A DNA stretch of 64,000 bases from positions 237,346 to 301,345 of the forward strand of contig NZ_CAMAPC010000006.1 in NCBI RefSeq assembly GCF_945859825.1. The letters are read 5' to 3'. The position numbers were made by a program, and so were the translations under genes. Positions within the stretch are counted from its first letter, which is position 1, and each line of letters starts with the position of its first letter. This document shows positions 17,750-26,285 of the stretch, piece by piece. The stretch is from Pseudoalteromonas holothuriae. Its GTDB lineage: Bacteria > Pseudomonadota > Gammaproteobacteria > Enterobacterales > Alteromonadaceae. The notes under the pieces are model-generated. The model was given only the letters and a program-made list of their open reading frames with translations, was not told where the DNA came from and searched no databases.

Positions 17750-19585
17750 ATGAAAAACCAAGTCGTAGATAAGCAAAGTACTAAGTCCATCCATAATTTT
17801 TATATCAATGAACAGCAATCTATTTATTTGTTATCGCATCATGATGCTAAAAAGCATCGCCAATGGCTTAGTATTTGTAAAAAACAATTATCTATGTTGG
17901 GCTATTCAGATGTTGAAATCATTGGCTCTGGAGCGTTTGGCTTTGTTTTTGCTGGAGTCAGCCCAGACTCCCAGCAATGGGTGTTTAAGTTTTCTCGGAT
18001 CACTTTACCACAAGCTGTGCGTGACAGGCTCGAAGATGAAGCATACATGTTATCGCAAATTCACAATCCTATGGTGCCGAAGTTTTTTGCTTTTGAACGG
18101 GTAAAAAAGCAAGGTATTTTAATGATGGCGCGAGCGCCCGGAGAGGATTTAGAGAAAGTTTCTCTTAAAAAAGGGCGCTTTTATGCCGACGAGCTGGTGG
18201 CTTTGGCATTAAAACTGCGCAATGTATTGCGAGATTTGCGGTCGCACCGTAATGGTATGTCACCACAGCCTATTGTTCATGGAGATATTAAACCGTCGAA
18301 TATTGTTTGGGACGAGCAAGTCAAAAACTTTTCATTGGTGGATTGGGGCAGCTCTGTGTACGCACAAATAGATGAACATGGTGAGCCTGTAGCAAGCAAT
18401 ATTATGGACTTAATGTCTTCAGATGTGGCTAGTACAAATGCCAGAATGGGTGATGTGTACTTTATTGGTGATGAGCAAATGTCTGGTGCGCAATCATCCC
18501 CACGTTTTGATGAGCAAGGTGTTGCGTCAACCATTTATGCGCTCGCCAGTGCTCAATCATGCCGTTTTGGCGCAAAAGTTATTCCAGCTAAGAGTCTGGG
18601 TTTACCGAAAGAGTTTGCAGCGGTAATTGATGGCATGTTGAGTAAAGATAAGCACACACGTGACCAAGCCGGTGATTACTTTATGCGTAATATGCCAGCT
18701 ATGGCGCGTACTTACTTACCCCGTTTTAAGCGCAAAGAAAGCAAAGCAAATATTCCATTTTGGGTAAGTAATACCGATGAGCAGCCAGATACCGTAGTTT
18801 ATAGCTCTAGAAAGGAGTTTTTACGTCGGGCAGATCACAAGCAACAACTTCATGATGTTAACGATGCCCAGCTAGATAGATATTATAAAGAGTTTTTATT
18901 TGACACGGGCGACGTTGAGAAAGCCTTTTTAGCATCCATAAGCCGTTTAGCAAAATATCCAGTAGTGGGGGGGTTGAGCTTTCATTGGAAAGAAACTTCG
19001 CTGTATATCGAATCAAGTTTAATTCTACATGATAGTGATATGCAGACCGCGTTAACAGATGCCATTAATGCAACGGTGATGTTAGCGCAAGGAATCACTC
19101 AAAAAGGTTTATTTAAATGTTGCCTATTTGATGCACGCCAAACTATTCAGCTTGAAAGAGATGAAACTGGTGCATTTGTTTTTGATAAACTCCCACAGCT
19201 GAATTATTCCGTGGTTGATGTGTCTAGTAACGAATTGACTCGTCCGCATAGTTACTTTGAAGATGGAAAAGATCCTGACGAGCAACTGCAACTGCCCAAA
19301 AGCATTATCAAATGTGTATTTGAGCTTAACCAAATTCACCACACCGGTTGCATTATTTTTGAGTCGCTTGAAGGACGCTTGAAGATCCATCATTATTATC
19401 GTTTACTTGATGCAAGCAAAGAGCAGCAATTCAAAGCGTTACTTAACCGTATTATTCAATATGCTATGAGCATAGACGATGTTGGTGTAGCAGGCTTTAT
19501 GAAGTTGCCTTATAAAAATACTCGAGAATTTAACCTATGCGAGCAACAAGCCCAATATTACTACCCTAAAAACCCCAAGCTTTAG
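17750..19585 (+). CDS. Serine/threonine protein kinase with unknown C-terminal domain
   Basis: An eukaryotic-type protein kinase of about 611 residues. Seen from ATG 17750, the glycine loop GSGAFGFV is at 59-66, the ATP lysine in VFKF at 80, a helix C glutamate near 97, the catalytic loop HGDIKPSN at 177-184 and the metal-binding DWG (for DFG) at 198-200, so the kinase should be active. Residues beyond ~320 form a second region I do not recognise, with no membrane helix. A GTG at 17738 is in frame, but neither start has a strong ribosome site and the glnS terminator ends at 17733. Targets are unknown; no phosphatase gene is adjacent. Confidence 0.8.
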   Translation: MKNQVVDKQSTKSIHNFYINEQQSIYLLSHHDAKKHRQWLSICKKQLSMLGYSDVEIIGSGAFGFVFAGVSPDSQQWVFKFSRITLPQAVRDRLEDEAYMLSQIHNPMVPKFFAFERVKKQGILMMARAPGEDLEKVSLKKGRFYADELVALALKLRNVLRDLRSHRNGMSPQPIVHGDIKPSNIVWDEQVKNFSLVDWGSSVYAQIDEHGEPVASNIMDLMSSDVASTNARMGDVYFIGDEQMSGAQSSPRFDEQGVASTIYALASAQSCRFGAKVIPAKSLGLPKEFAAVIDGMLSKDKHTRDQAGDYFMRNMPAMARTYLPRFKRKESKANIPFWVSNTDEQPDTVVYSSRKEFLRRADHKQQLHDVNDAQLDRYYKEFLFDTGDVEKAFLASISRLAKYPVVGGLSFHWKETSLYIESSLILHDSDMQTALTDAINATVMLAQGITQKGLFKCCLFDARQTIQLERDETGAFVFDKLPQLNYSVVDVSSNELTRPHSYFEDGKDPDEQLQLPKSIIKCVFELNQIHHTGCIIFESLEGRLKIHHYYRLLDASKEQQFKALLNRIIQYAMSIDDVGVAGFMKLPYKNTREFNLCEQQAQYYYPKNPKL

Positions 19586-19597
19586 AATTGAGCCTTA

Positions 19598-19847
19598 GGG
19601 CGTGTTGATCTTTGCTGTGTGTTTTTACAGCAGTCATTCGGGTATTTCCCCAAGGCGAACCTGCACCTATAGTTATTTTATATAAGTCAGGTGATAACGT
19701 AGAAAAATGTGCCGAATGGCGCTGCCCAAAGGCTTCCACTACTTTGTTATTCGCAACGAACTTAAACTATATTATGCTCCATTGCTCATTTCGCGTAATG
19801 AAAGCCTTTGATTTGAACAAAATTCATACCTCAAAGATCAGCAGCCC
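19598..19847. mobile_element. MITE-like element, copy A
   Basis: A 250-base non-coding element with terminal inverted repeats: it opens GGGCGTGTTGATCTTTG and closes CAAAGATCAGCAGCCC. TTA flanks it on both sides (19595-19597 and 19848-19850), a likely target duplication. It is an inverted, roughly 80% identical copy of the element at 56102-56365. No transposase is encoded, so movement would need an enzyme supplied elsewhere. A short open frame inside (19612-19854) is a by-product of the repeat. It fills most of the gap between the kinase gene and the next small gene. Confidence 0.85.
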
Positions 19848-19944
19848 TTATTAAACATATAAAGGGAAAATGAATTATTTGCCATTGCATAACATGTGTA
19901 TTTTATTCAAAGTAGTGGTGATCAATCAATAAGTGAGTAGGGAT

Positions 19945-20259
19945 ATGGACAAGCAACAAAGACAAGATATTTTAACCCTAAGTTGGAGTATTCATGATGA
20001 TGTGGAGCAGGCTGTATTAAAACACCCAGCCAGTAGTAATGATGAAAACTGGCAGGAAAAACAACGCCTTCTGCTAGCAGATATGGCGTTACACTTATTA
20101 CAAACAGCACTTAAACCCGGCGACTTACAAACAGACAAATTGACGAATAATTTAAACGCAATTTTAACACTCAGTAATGACTTCATTGAGCATGTGGATT
20201 TAAAGGCTGTTACTGACAAGTTATATCACTTGGAACCTGATCATGAATCAGAAAATTAA
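19945..20259 (+). CDS. Small hypothetical protein
   Basis: A 104-residue acidic, helix-rich soluble protein starting MDKQQRQDILTLSW; I do not recognise the family. ATG 19945 has AGGGA very close upstream; an in-frame GTG at 19933 has no ribosome site. Its last 17 bases overlap the following DUF2164 gene, so the two are probably translated together, which is the best evidence that it is real. No signal peptide, membrane helix or catalytic motif is visible. Confidence 0.6.
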   Translation: MDKQQRQDILTLSWSIHDDVEQAVLKHPASSNDENWQEKQRLLLADMALHLLQTALKPGDLQTDKLTNNLNAILTLSNDFIEHVDLKAVTDKLYHLEPDHESEN

Positions 20260-20485
20260 GCTGTCATCACAGCAGCATGATGAATTAATATTAAAGGCAC
20301 AGCAATATTGTGTGGATAGTTTTGGTCTCGAACTTGAACAGTTTGATGCGGCCTTTATGGTAGATTTTTTTATCGAACAAATTGGTAAGCAGATTTATAA
20401 TAAAGCACTTGATGACGCAAAATCTCATTTAGAACAACATTTTGAGGTATTGGGTGAAAGGTTATATGACTTGGAAAAATATTAA
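20243..20485 (+). CDS. DUF2164 family protein
   Basis: An 80-residue protein that fits the DUF2164 family of unknown function, with the pattern KLSSQQHDELILKAQQYC then FMVDFFIEQIGKQIYNKAL and a C-terminal LYDLEKY end. It is all helical and soluble. It overlaps the preceding hypothetical gene by 17 bases. A short hairpin repeat lies 14 bases behind its stop. Confidence 0.8.
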   Translation: MNQKIKLSSQQHDELILKAQQYCVDSFGLELEQFDAAFMVDFFIEQIGKQIYNKALDDAKSHLEQHFEVLGERLYDLEKY

Positions 20486-20498
20486 AGGCGAATGCGTT

Positions 20499-20530
20499 AA
20501 ATAGTTTTATTGGACAAATTCGCTTATCCA
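20499..20530. repeat. Short hairpin repeat, copy 1
   Basis: A 32-base stretch whose core TGGACAAATTCGCTTATCCA folds into a hairpin (one mismatch) and matches 37409-37440 at 28 of 32 positions. The AAATTCG centre is shared with the hairpin at 29703-29723. There is no T run, so it is not a classical terminator; it lies between two genes on the same strand. Confidence 0.6.
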
Positions 20531-20559
20531 GTGCAAAGGTTAAAAAGGAAGCAGGCTAT

Positions 20560-21108
20560 ATGGACATGCCGCAATCATTACATGAAATTTTAGGTGAACA
20601 GCAAAGTAAATTAGCGCTTTTCGGTATAACTGCATTTACACTGTTAGGCTCAGTGCTGGTTTTTATTTTGATGCATTATCAAATGTCCGAACAATCTTAT
20701 ATGTGGTGGCAGTATGTGCTAGGCGGACTCATTATAATTGATATAATTGCAGGTACTGCGGCTAATTTTACCCGAGGTACTAATCATTATTATGCTTGTC
20801 GAGCACGATCCCGGTGGGTTTTTATAGCGATTCACATTCACCTAATTGTGGTAGCTGTGTTATTTGAGCAACCTTTAATACAAGCACTTTATATTTGGAG
20901 CTATGTGATAATATCTGCGTGTATTTTGAATGCACTATTTGACAAAAGAATACAGCGGTTTCTTGCTATGATATTGGTTAGTATTGGACTCGTATTAATT
21001 GTAGGTTTGGCGTCGATGTGGTGGTATAAAACAGTGGCTGCGCTTTTTTTAGTCAAGGTATGCTACGCATTTGCAGTTGATCACTATGATATAAAAAGCC
21101 CGACTTAA
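20560..21108 (+). CDS. Predicted integral membrane protein
   Basis: A 182-residue protein with about five to six hydrophobic helices (for example near residues 18-37, 49-68, 85-103, 105-124 and 132-170) and short polar loops. The GTAANFTRGTNHYY loop after the second helix is the most distinctive segment. I do not recognise a transport or enzyme motif. A strong terminator overlaps its stop codon. Confidence 0.7.
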   Translation: MDMPQSLHEILGEQQSKLALFGITAFTLLGSVLVFILMHYQMSEQSYMWWQYVLGGLIIIDIIAGTAANFTRGTNHYYACRARSRWVFIAIHIHLIVVAVLFEQPLIQALYIWSYVIISACILNALFDKRIQRFLAMILVSIGLVLIVGLASMWWYKTVAALFLVKVCYAFAVDHYDIKSPT

Positions 21109-21120
21109 ATCGGGCTTTTT
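21094..21120. terminator. Bidirectional terminator between convergent genes
   Basis: AAAAGCCCGA and TCGGGCTTTT form a ten-pair stem around CTTAAA, with A and T runs on both sides. The stop codon of the membrane protein lies in its loop. It should end both that transcript and the DUF3010 transcript arriving from the other strand. Confidence 0.88.
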
Positions 21121-21146
21121 GTAAAAGCTATTTAAACCTAGGTTAT

Positions 21147-21593
21147 TTATTCATCAGGTCGGTAGGTTTTTTTCATGATATACACAAAAGCATTTACAAA
21201 GGCATTTTCTTGATATTTTTTGAGACCAGTATCTTCAAAGTCAATCGGTAATGGGTTGCGCTTAAGCTGCTCTTTAACTTCAGTTGTCGAAAGTAACCGC
21301 ACATCTAACCCTTCGATTAATTGTATTGCTGCTTCCATTTTAAAACCAGCTGCACTGCCTGCAAATTTTCCCTTAGGTGCTCGTTGTCTTATCGCAACAG
21401 AATCAACTTGATAATCAGTCATAAGCTTTGCAAAATCGAATTGAAATTTGCGCATTTGCTCAGTGTCTAGGCCTACATTTGTAAGAGTAAAGCGGGTTTG
21501 ACGCACGTCACGTATATCAAATACGTCATCTTTTTTAGTTAGCAGACACAGAAGTATGTCACTGCCTGTGATCTCAACGCCACATGTTCTCAT
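21147..21593 (-). CDS. DUF3010 family protein
   Basis: A 148-residue protein matching DUF3010, found in Vibrio, Shewanella and relatives, from its N-terminal MRTCGVEITGSDI through RAPKGKFAGSAAGFKMEAA to the LKRNPLPIDFEDTGLKKYQE end. The N-terminal strand with an invariant Glu and later acidic residues suggests an RNase H-like fold, but no activity is established to my knowledge. A GGAAAC ribosome site precedes the ATG. It is convergent with the membrane protein and lies downstream of the EEP-family gene on the same strand. Confidence 0.85.
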   Translation of the reverse strand: MRTCGVEITGSDILLCLLTKKDDVFDIRDVRQTRFTLTNVGLDTEQMRKFQFDFAKLMTDYQVDSVAIRQRAPKGKFAGSAAGFKMEAAIQLIEGLDVRLLSTTEVKEQLKRNPLPIDFEDTGLKKYQENAFVNAFVYIMKKTYRPDE

Positions 21594-21656
21594 TATTGGT
21601 TTCCAATCTATTTAATTATCGACGGATTATAGCAACCTCATCCATAAAGCAAAAGC

Positions 21657-22661
21657 TTACACCTTAATCTCTATTGCGATGGCTGCGTGATCTGAATAGC
21701 GGATATCCTCTTCATCTCTTTTTGGATCCAGATGGGCATCAAAATTATGATATGTCAGTGATTTTATCAAAGGATTGCTACTATTAGGGTTAAATTGCTG
21801 TGATGCTAAAATATAGTCAAGTACATTACCTTGGCCCTGATAGTAATGACTTGCAGGTTTTTGTTCAAACTGATGAGTATTATCAGCAAAGGTAAAACTG
21901 TCAAACAGTCCAACACTGTCAAAACGCTCATGAATATTAACTTGCGGGGGAAAGGAGCGGGTCATGAAGGATAGAGCTGGGCTACAGAGGTTATCATTAA
22001 AATCGCCCATCACGAGGGTGGCACAATTTTGCTCGCGCTGAGTTTTAAGTGCATCATAATAAATAATTGAGGCTTCTAAAGAGCGAGAAATTTGTGACTG
22101 CATAGTTCCCACTGTTTTGTGCAAGAGTGTTAAAAGGGGGTCATCTTGTTGTGAGTCACCAAGCATATGTGCCATAGAGTGAACGCGCTGTGATTTGAAG
22201 TGTACCGCGTAGCAGGTTATTAAACCAAAACCTGCCAGTTCAATCGTACACTTTATTGGAGTGCGATTAAAACGAAATTGGTGTTGATTATTTAAATACT
22301 CTAACAGTTCAGGGCAAGGTTCAAATGCGCTCACTTGCCCAAACGGCACTTTTGAGGCTATCGCAACAACAGGGTTAAACAGTACATTTGAGAATACAGC
22401 ATCCGCTTTTGGTGCATCAACTGTAGCGAAGTAACTTAAGCCTAAATCACCACATAAGTTTTTTAATGCATCAATGCTAAATACTTCTTGAAAGACAATA
22501 AAGGTGGGGTTGATATGTTCAATAAGCCCAGTTATAAATTGGGTTTTTGACTGCCATTGTGTTTCATTATAGTGTTCGTGCAGTTGATAGAACGAAAACG
22601 GGGGACTTGCAAAATTTAATAAATTTAAAGAAGCAAAGCAGTAGCGAGTCAGGTCAGTCAT
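21657..22661 (-). CDS. Endonuclease/exonuclease/phosphatase (EEP) family hydrolase
   Basis: A 334-residue protein of the DNase I-like EEP superfamily. Motifs in order are FASLNLLNF, FQEVFS (metal-binding Glu), a central HFKS histidine region, GDFND and the C-terminal YSDHAAI with the catalytic Asp-His pair. I start at ATG 22661 because AAGGGG lies six bases upstream; an in-frame TTG 24 bases earlier has no such site. No signal peptide is seen, so it is probably cytoplasmic. The family spans nucleases, sphingomyelinases and inositol phosphatases, so the substrate is open. Confidence 0.82.
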   Translation of the reverse strand: MTDLTRYCFASLNLLNFASPPFSFYQLHEHYNETQWQSKTQFITGLIEHINPTFIVFQEVFSIDALKNLCGDLGLSYFATVDAPKADAVFSNVLFNPVVAIASKVPFGQVSAFEPCPELLEYLNNQHQFRFNRTPIKCTIELAGFGLITCYAVHFKSQRVHSMAHMLGDSQQDDPLLTLLHKTVGTMQSQISRSLEASIIYYDALKTQREQNCATLVMGDFNDNLCSPALSFMTRSFPPQVNIHERFDSVGLFDSFTFADNTHQFEQKPASHYYQGQGNVLDYILASQQFNPNSSNPLIKSLTYHNFDAHLDPKRDEEDIRYSDHAAIAIEIKV

Positions 22662-22718
22662 GTATTCCCCTTTTTGAATGCTCAAACGTGTATAAATTTA
22701 ACAATTTATTGATCAATT

Positions 22719-22849
22719 TTAGTCTTTGACTTGAATTTCGTCACGCTCACGGTCAAAATACCACTCGGTTTGAAAGTCCTCAAGCACACGGTATGCTAAA
22801 TCGCTGCCGGCGCCAATGCTTATTCGTAAAAGCGTTGTTGGGCACTCAT
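22719..22849 (-). pseudogene. Frameshifted remnant of a small gene
   Basis: On the minus strand an ATG at 22849 begins MSAQQRFYE and stops at once, but a shift of frame there gives a long, protein-like run (ISIGAGSDLAYRVLED, then FQTEWYFDRERDE) to a TAA at 22719-22721. The composition, rich in Tyr, Asp and Arg, is unlike the AT-rich spacers around it, so I read it as a small gene broken by a one- or two-base indel. I do not recognise the family. It sits in the gap between thrS and the EEP gene. A sequencing error or programmed frameshift would look the same. Confidence 0.45.
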
Positions 22850-22914
22850 TTTAAAATTAATTAATTTGTACATGTGATGCATCGTAGGTGTCACCACTGT
22901 AAATAGGATTTATC

Positions 22915-24825
22915 ATGCCAATTATTACGCTTCCTGACGGTAGTCAGCGTGTCTTTGAAAACCCAGTATCAACATTACAAGTCGCTCAAGATATCGGACC
23001 TGGTCTTGCTAAAGCAACCATAGCCGGTAGGGTAAATGGTGTGCGTGTTGATGCATGCGATGTGATTAATGAAGATGCTCGTTTAGAAATTATTACAGTA
23101 AAAGATGACGATGGTTTAGAAATCATCCGCCACTCGTGTGCTCACCTAATCGGACATGCTATCAAGCAATTATTCCCAGATGTAAAAATGGCCATTGGGC
23201 CAACAATCGACAATGGTTTTTATTATGATGTCGATTTGGAACACTCATTAACACAAGAAGACTTAGACGCTATTGAAAAGCGCATGCTTGAACTTGCAAA
23301 AACGAATTATGATGTTGTTAAGAAAACTGTTTCTTGGCAAGAAGCGCGTGACGCTTTTGCAGCACGAGACGAGAGCTACAAGATAGAGATTTTGGACGAA
23401 AATATCGATAAAGATGATAAGCCTGGTCTTTATCATCATGAAGAATATGTTGATATGTGTCGTGGTCCTCATGTACCAAACATGAAATTCTGTCAACATT
23501 TTAAGATTATGAAAGTTGCCGGCGCTTATTGGCGTGGTAATTCAGAAAATAAAATGTTGCAGCGTATATATGGCACTGCTTGGGCTGATAAAAAGCAATT
23601 AAAAGCATATTTAAAACGCCTTGAAGAAGCTGAAAAACGTGACCATCGAAAAATTGGCAAAGCACTTGACCTTTGGCACTGGCAAGAAGAAGCTCCAGGT
23701 ATGGTGTTTTGGCATAATGATGGCTGGAGTATTTATCGCGAGCTAGAAGAATTCGTACGTGAAAAGCTACGTGAATATAGCTACGAAGAAGTCAAAGGTC
23801 CAATGATGATGGATCGTGCTTTGTGGGAAAAATCAGGTCACTGGGATAAATACTCAGAGGCAATGTTTACCACAGAGTCTGAAAAACGAGAGTATGCGAT
23901 TAAGCCAATGAACTGCCCTGGGCATGTTCAGATTTTTAACCAAGGTTTAAAGTCTTATCGTGACTTACCACTGCGTATGGCTGAGTTTGGTTGTTGCCAC
24001 CGTAATGAACCATCTGGTGCATTACATGGTTTGATGCGCGTACGTGGTTTTACTCAAGATGATGCGCATGTTTTTTGTACTGAAGAGCAAATCATGGATG
24101 AAGTTTCGGCATGTATTAAGATGGTGTATGATACTTACGAAACATTTGGCTTTGAAAAGATTGTTGTTAAGCTTTCTACTCGTCCAGAGAAGCGTATCGG
24201 TGAAGATCAAATGTGGGACAAGGCTGAATTAGCGCTTGCTGAAGCATTAAAAATTAATGATATTGAATTTGAGTATTTACCGGGTGAAGGGGCGTTCTAT
24301 GGTCCTAAAATTGAATTTACTTTGTATGATTGCTTAGAACGTGCATGGCAGTGTGGTACAGTACAATTAGATTTTGCTTTACCAGGTCGTTTAGGTGCTA
24401 CTTATGTGGCAGAAAACAACGAGCGTAAAACACCAGTTATGATCCACCGTGCAATATTAGGTTCAATTGAGCGTTTTATTGGCATTTTAACTGAAGAGTA
24501 TGCTGGCTTATTCCCAACTTGGTTAGCGCCTAAGCAAGTCGTGATCATGAATATCACCGACAAACAGGCTAATTATGTGCATGAAATCGTACAAAAATTA
24601 AATAAACTTGGAATTAGAGCCTGTGCTGACTTGAGAAATGAGAAGATAGGCTTTAAAATTCGTGAGCATACTTTAAAACGTATACCATACCTACTTGTTG
24701 TTGGAGATAAAGAAGTTGAACAACAGGAAGTAGCAGTGAGAACGCGCAAAGGTGAAGACCTAGGTAAATTCTCAGTCGAAGATTTTATCGCTAAAATCAG
24801 CGAAGAAATTAAACATCGACAATAA
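22915..24825 (+). CDS. thrS: Threonyl-tRNA synthetase
   Basis: ThrS charges tRNA-Thr and edits mischarged serine. The 636-residue protein is full length (E. coli 642), with an N-terminal TGS domain (about 1-61), the editing domain, a class II catalytic core and the C-terminal anticodon domain. The zinc ligands fall exactly where expected: Cys334 (MNCPGH), His385 (DDAHVF) and His511 (MIHRAI). Motif 2 reads [21 protein letters not shown] precedes the ATG. It leads the conserved thrS-infC-rpmI-rplT group. E. coli thrS represses its own translation through a tRNA-like leader; I cannot confirm that here. Confidence 0.97.
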   Translation: MPIITLPDGSQRVFENPVSTLQVAQDIGPGLAKATIAGRVNGVRVDACDVINEDARLEIITVKDDDGLEIIRHSCAHLIGHAIKQLFPDVKMAIGPTIDNGFYYDVDLEHSLTQEDLDAIEKRMLELAKTNYDVVKKTVSWQEARDAFAARDESYKIEILDENIDKDDKPGLYHHEEYVDMCRGPHVPNMKFCQHFKIMKVAGAYWRGNSENKMLQRIYGTAWADKKQLKAYLKRLEEAEKRDHRKIGKALDLWHWQEEAPGMVFWHNDGWSIYRELEEFVREKLREYSYEEVKGPMMMDRALWEKSGHWDKYSEAMFTTESEKREYAIKPMNCPGHVQIFNQGLKSYRDLPLRMAEFGCCHRNEPSGALHGLMRVRGFTQDDAHVFCTEEQIMDEVSACIKMVYDTYETFGFEKIVVKLSTRPEKRIGEDQMWDKAELALAEALKINDIEFEYLPGEGAFYGPKIEFTLYDCLERAWQCGTVQLDFALPGRLGATYVAENNERKTPVMIHRAILGSIERFIGILTEEYAGLFPTWLAPKQVVIMNITDKQANYVHEIVQKLNKLGIRACADLRNEKIGFKIREHTLKRIPYLLVVGDKEVEQQEVAVRTRKGEDLGKFSVEDFIAKISEEIKHRQ

Positions 24826-24896
24826 CAAACCTGCGTGTGACTTAAATAATACAACTGACACACGCAACTATTTTGATTTTCTTGGAGGAACGTACC

Positions 24897-25442
24897 ATTA
24901 GAGGCGGAAAAAAAGGGCAAACTACAGCTCAAAAAAATCGTATCAATGAAGAAATAACTGCGAAAGAAGTTCGCTTATCTGGTGTAGAAGGCCAGGAAGC
25001 GAGCATTATGTCGTTAAAAGAAGCTCAAGCGATTGCTGATGAAGCCGGCGTGGATCTAGTAGAGATTAGTCCTAATGCTGAACCGCCTGTCTGTAAGGTG
25101 ATGGACTACGGTAAGTTTGTTTTTGAAAAAGCAAAGTTGCAAAAAGAACAAAAGAAAAAGCAAAAGCAGATCCAAATTAAAGAGATCAAGTTCCGTCCTG
25201 GCACTGATGAAGGTGATTACCAAGTTAAGTTACGTAACCTAAGAAAGTTCTTAGAAGCGGGTGACAAGGCTAAAATCACTATTCGCTTCCGTGGTCGTGA
25301 AATGGCTCACCAAGAAATTGGTATCGAATTACTTAATCGTATTAAAGCTGATTTGGAAGATATAGCAGTTGTTGAATCATTCCCAAATCGAGTTGAAGGT
25401 CGTCAGATGGTGATGATGATGTCACCTATTGCTAAAAAGTAA
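24897..25442 (+). CDS. infC: Translation initiation factor IF-3 (AUU start)
   Basis: IF3 binds the 30S subunit, prevents early joining of 50S and checks the start codon. I place the start at ATT 24897, with GGAGGA ending six bases before it; the protein then reads [17 protein letters not shown] and has 181 residues, like E. coli IF3 (180). E. coli infC also starts with AUU, which makes its translation sensitive to IF3 itself, so the same self-control is expected. The N-domain, lysine-rich linker ([20 protein letters not shown]) and C-domain are complete. An upstream in-frame extension to 24873 would swallow the ribosome site. Confidence 0.96.
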   Translation: MRGGKKGQTTAQKNRINEEITAKEVRLSGVEGQEASIMSLKEAQAIADEAGVDLVEISPNAEPPVCKVMDYGKFVFEKAKLQKEQKKKQKQIQIKEIKFRPGTDEGDYQVKLRNLRKFLEAGDKAKITIRFRGREMAHQEIGIELLNRIKADLEDIAVVESFPNRVEGRQMVMMMSPIAKK

Positions 25443-25467
25443 TAAAGACGGCATAATATGCGCGAAT

Positions 25468-25550
25468 TTAATACAGGTTTAAAGTGTCTTTGGCCACCTG
25501 TATTAACCGGTACTGAAGAAAGGGCACGCCTTATAGGAACCCTTCACCGG
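25468..25550 (+). promoter_or_regulatory. Structured leader before rpmI (candidate L20 operator)
   Basis: The 192-base infC-rpmI gap holds two strong hairpins. TTAATACAGGT (25468-25478) pairs with ACCTGTATTAA (25496-25506), and CCGGT (25507-25511) pairs with ACCGG (25546-25550) around an inner AAGGG/CCCTT stem (25520-25544). GGTTTAAAG occurs at 25476 and again at 25604, close to the rpmI ribosome site. No T run follows, so this is not a terminator. In E. coli L20 represses rpmI-rplT translation by binding folded mRNA in this region; the same role here is inference. Confidence 0.6.
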
Positions 25551-25634
25551 ATTTGGTTGTAATTTAGGCCTCAAAGTGATGGTAACATCCGCCTACTTAC
25601 ATTGGTTTAAAGCAATACATTTGGAGTTATTGCA

Positions 25635-25835
25635 ATGGCTTATAAGCTAAAATCACACAGAGGCGCCGCTAAGCGTTTCAAAAAGACTGCTTCAGGCGGT
25701 TATAAGCGTAAACAGTCGCACTTACGTCACATTCTGACTAAAAAGTCTTCTAAGCGTAAACTACACTTACGTGCTAAGTCTATGGTTCACAAAAACGACA
25801 TTGGTCTTATCGACCGTATGTTACCATTCGCTTAA
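25635..25835 (+). CDS. rpmI: 50S ribosomal protein L35
   Basis: A 66-residue, very basic protein matching L35 ([22 protein letters not shown]) from end to end. GGAG lies eight bases before ATG 25635. It is placed between infC and rplT as in E. coli, behind a structured leader likely to govern both L35 and L20. Confidence 0.97.
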   Translation: MAYKLKSHRGAAKRFKKTASGGYKRKQSHLRHILTKKSSKRKLHLRAKSMVHKNDIGLIDRMLPFA

Positions 25836-25850
25836 TAGGGGTTATCAGAA

Positions 25851-26210
25851 ATGGCAAGAGTTAAACGCGGTGTTATCGCACGTGCACGTCACAAAAAAGT
25901 ATTAAAGCAAGCTAAAGGTTACTATGGAGCACGTTCACGTGTTTATCGTGTAGCTTTCCAAGCAGTAACTAAAGCAGGTCAATACGCTTATCGTGACCGT
26001 CGCGCTAAGAAACGTACTTTCCGTCAATTATGGATTGCACGTATCAACGCTGCTTCACGTCAAAACGGCCTTTCTTACAGCCGTTTCATCAATGGCCTTA
26101 AAAAGTCATCTGTTGAAATCGATCGTAAGATCTTAGCTGATATCGCAGTATACGATCAAGTTGCTTTCGCAGCATTAGTTGCAAAAGCAAAAGATGGTCT
26201 AGCTGCTTAA
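25851..26210 (+). CDS. rplT: 50S ribosomal protein L20
   Basis: L20 binds 23S rRNA early in large-subunit assembly and, in E. coli, represses its own operon. The 119-residue product has the standard start [20 protein letters not shown], the [11 protein letters not shown] helix and the [11 protein letters not shown] segment. It begins 15 bases after rpmI. The cluster ends here at a strong terminator; in E. coli pheST follow, but not here. Confidence 0.98.
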   Translation: MARVKRGVIARARHKKVLKQAKGYYGARSRVYRVAFQAVTKAGQYAYRDRRAKKRTFRQLWIARINAASRQNGLSYSRFINGLKKSSVEIDRKILADIAVYDQVAFAALVAKAKDGLAA

Positions 26211-26230
26211 TAAGTTTAAGCTTATTCCCT

Positions 26231-26257
26231 AAAAAAGGAGCCTCAGGCTCCTTTTTT
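26231..26257. terminator. Terminator after rplT
   Basis: GGAGCC and GGCTCC pair around a TCA loop, extended by six A and seven T residues. It is symmetric enough to serve also the convergent short-chain dehydrogenase gene that ends at 26286. Confidence 0.92.
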
Positions 26258-26285
26258 TGATCTTATTATTTCATTACCTAATAGC

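Noticed and set aside
19612..19854. 80-codon open frame starting MLCVFTAVIRVF
   Set aside because: It lies almost wholly inside MITE-like element A, and its start is read from the terminal repeat. The copy at 56102-56365 does not keep the frame, so it is a by-product of the repeat.
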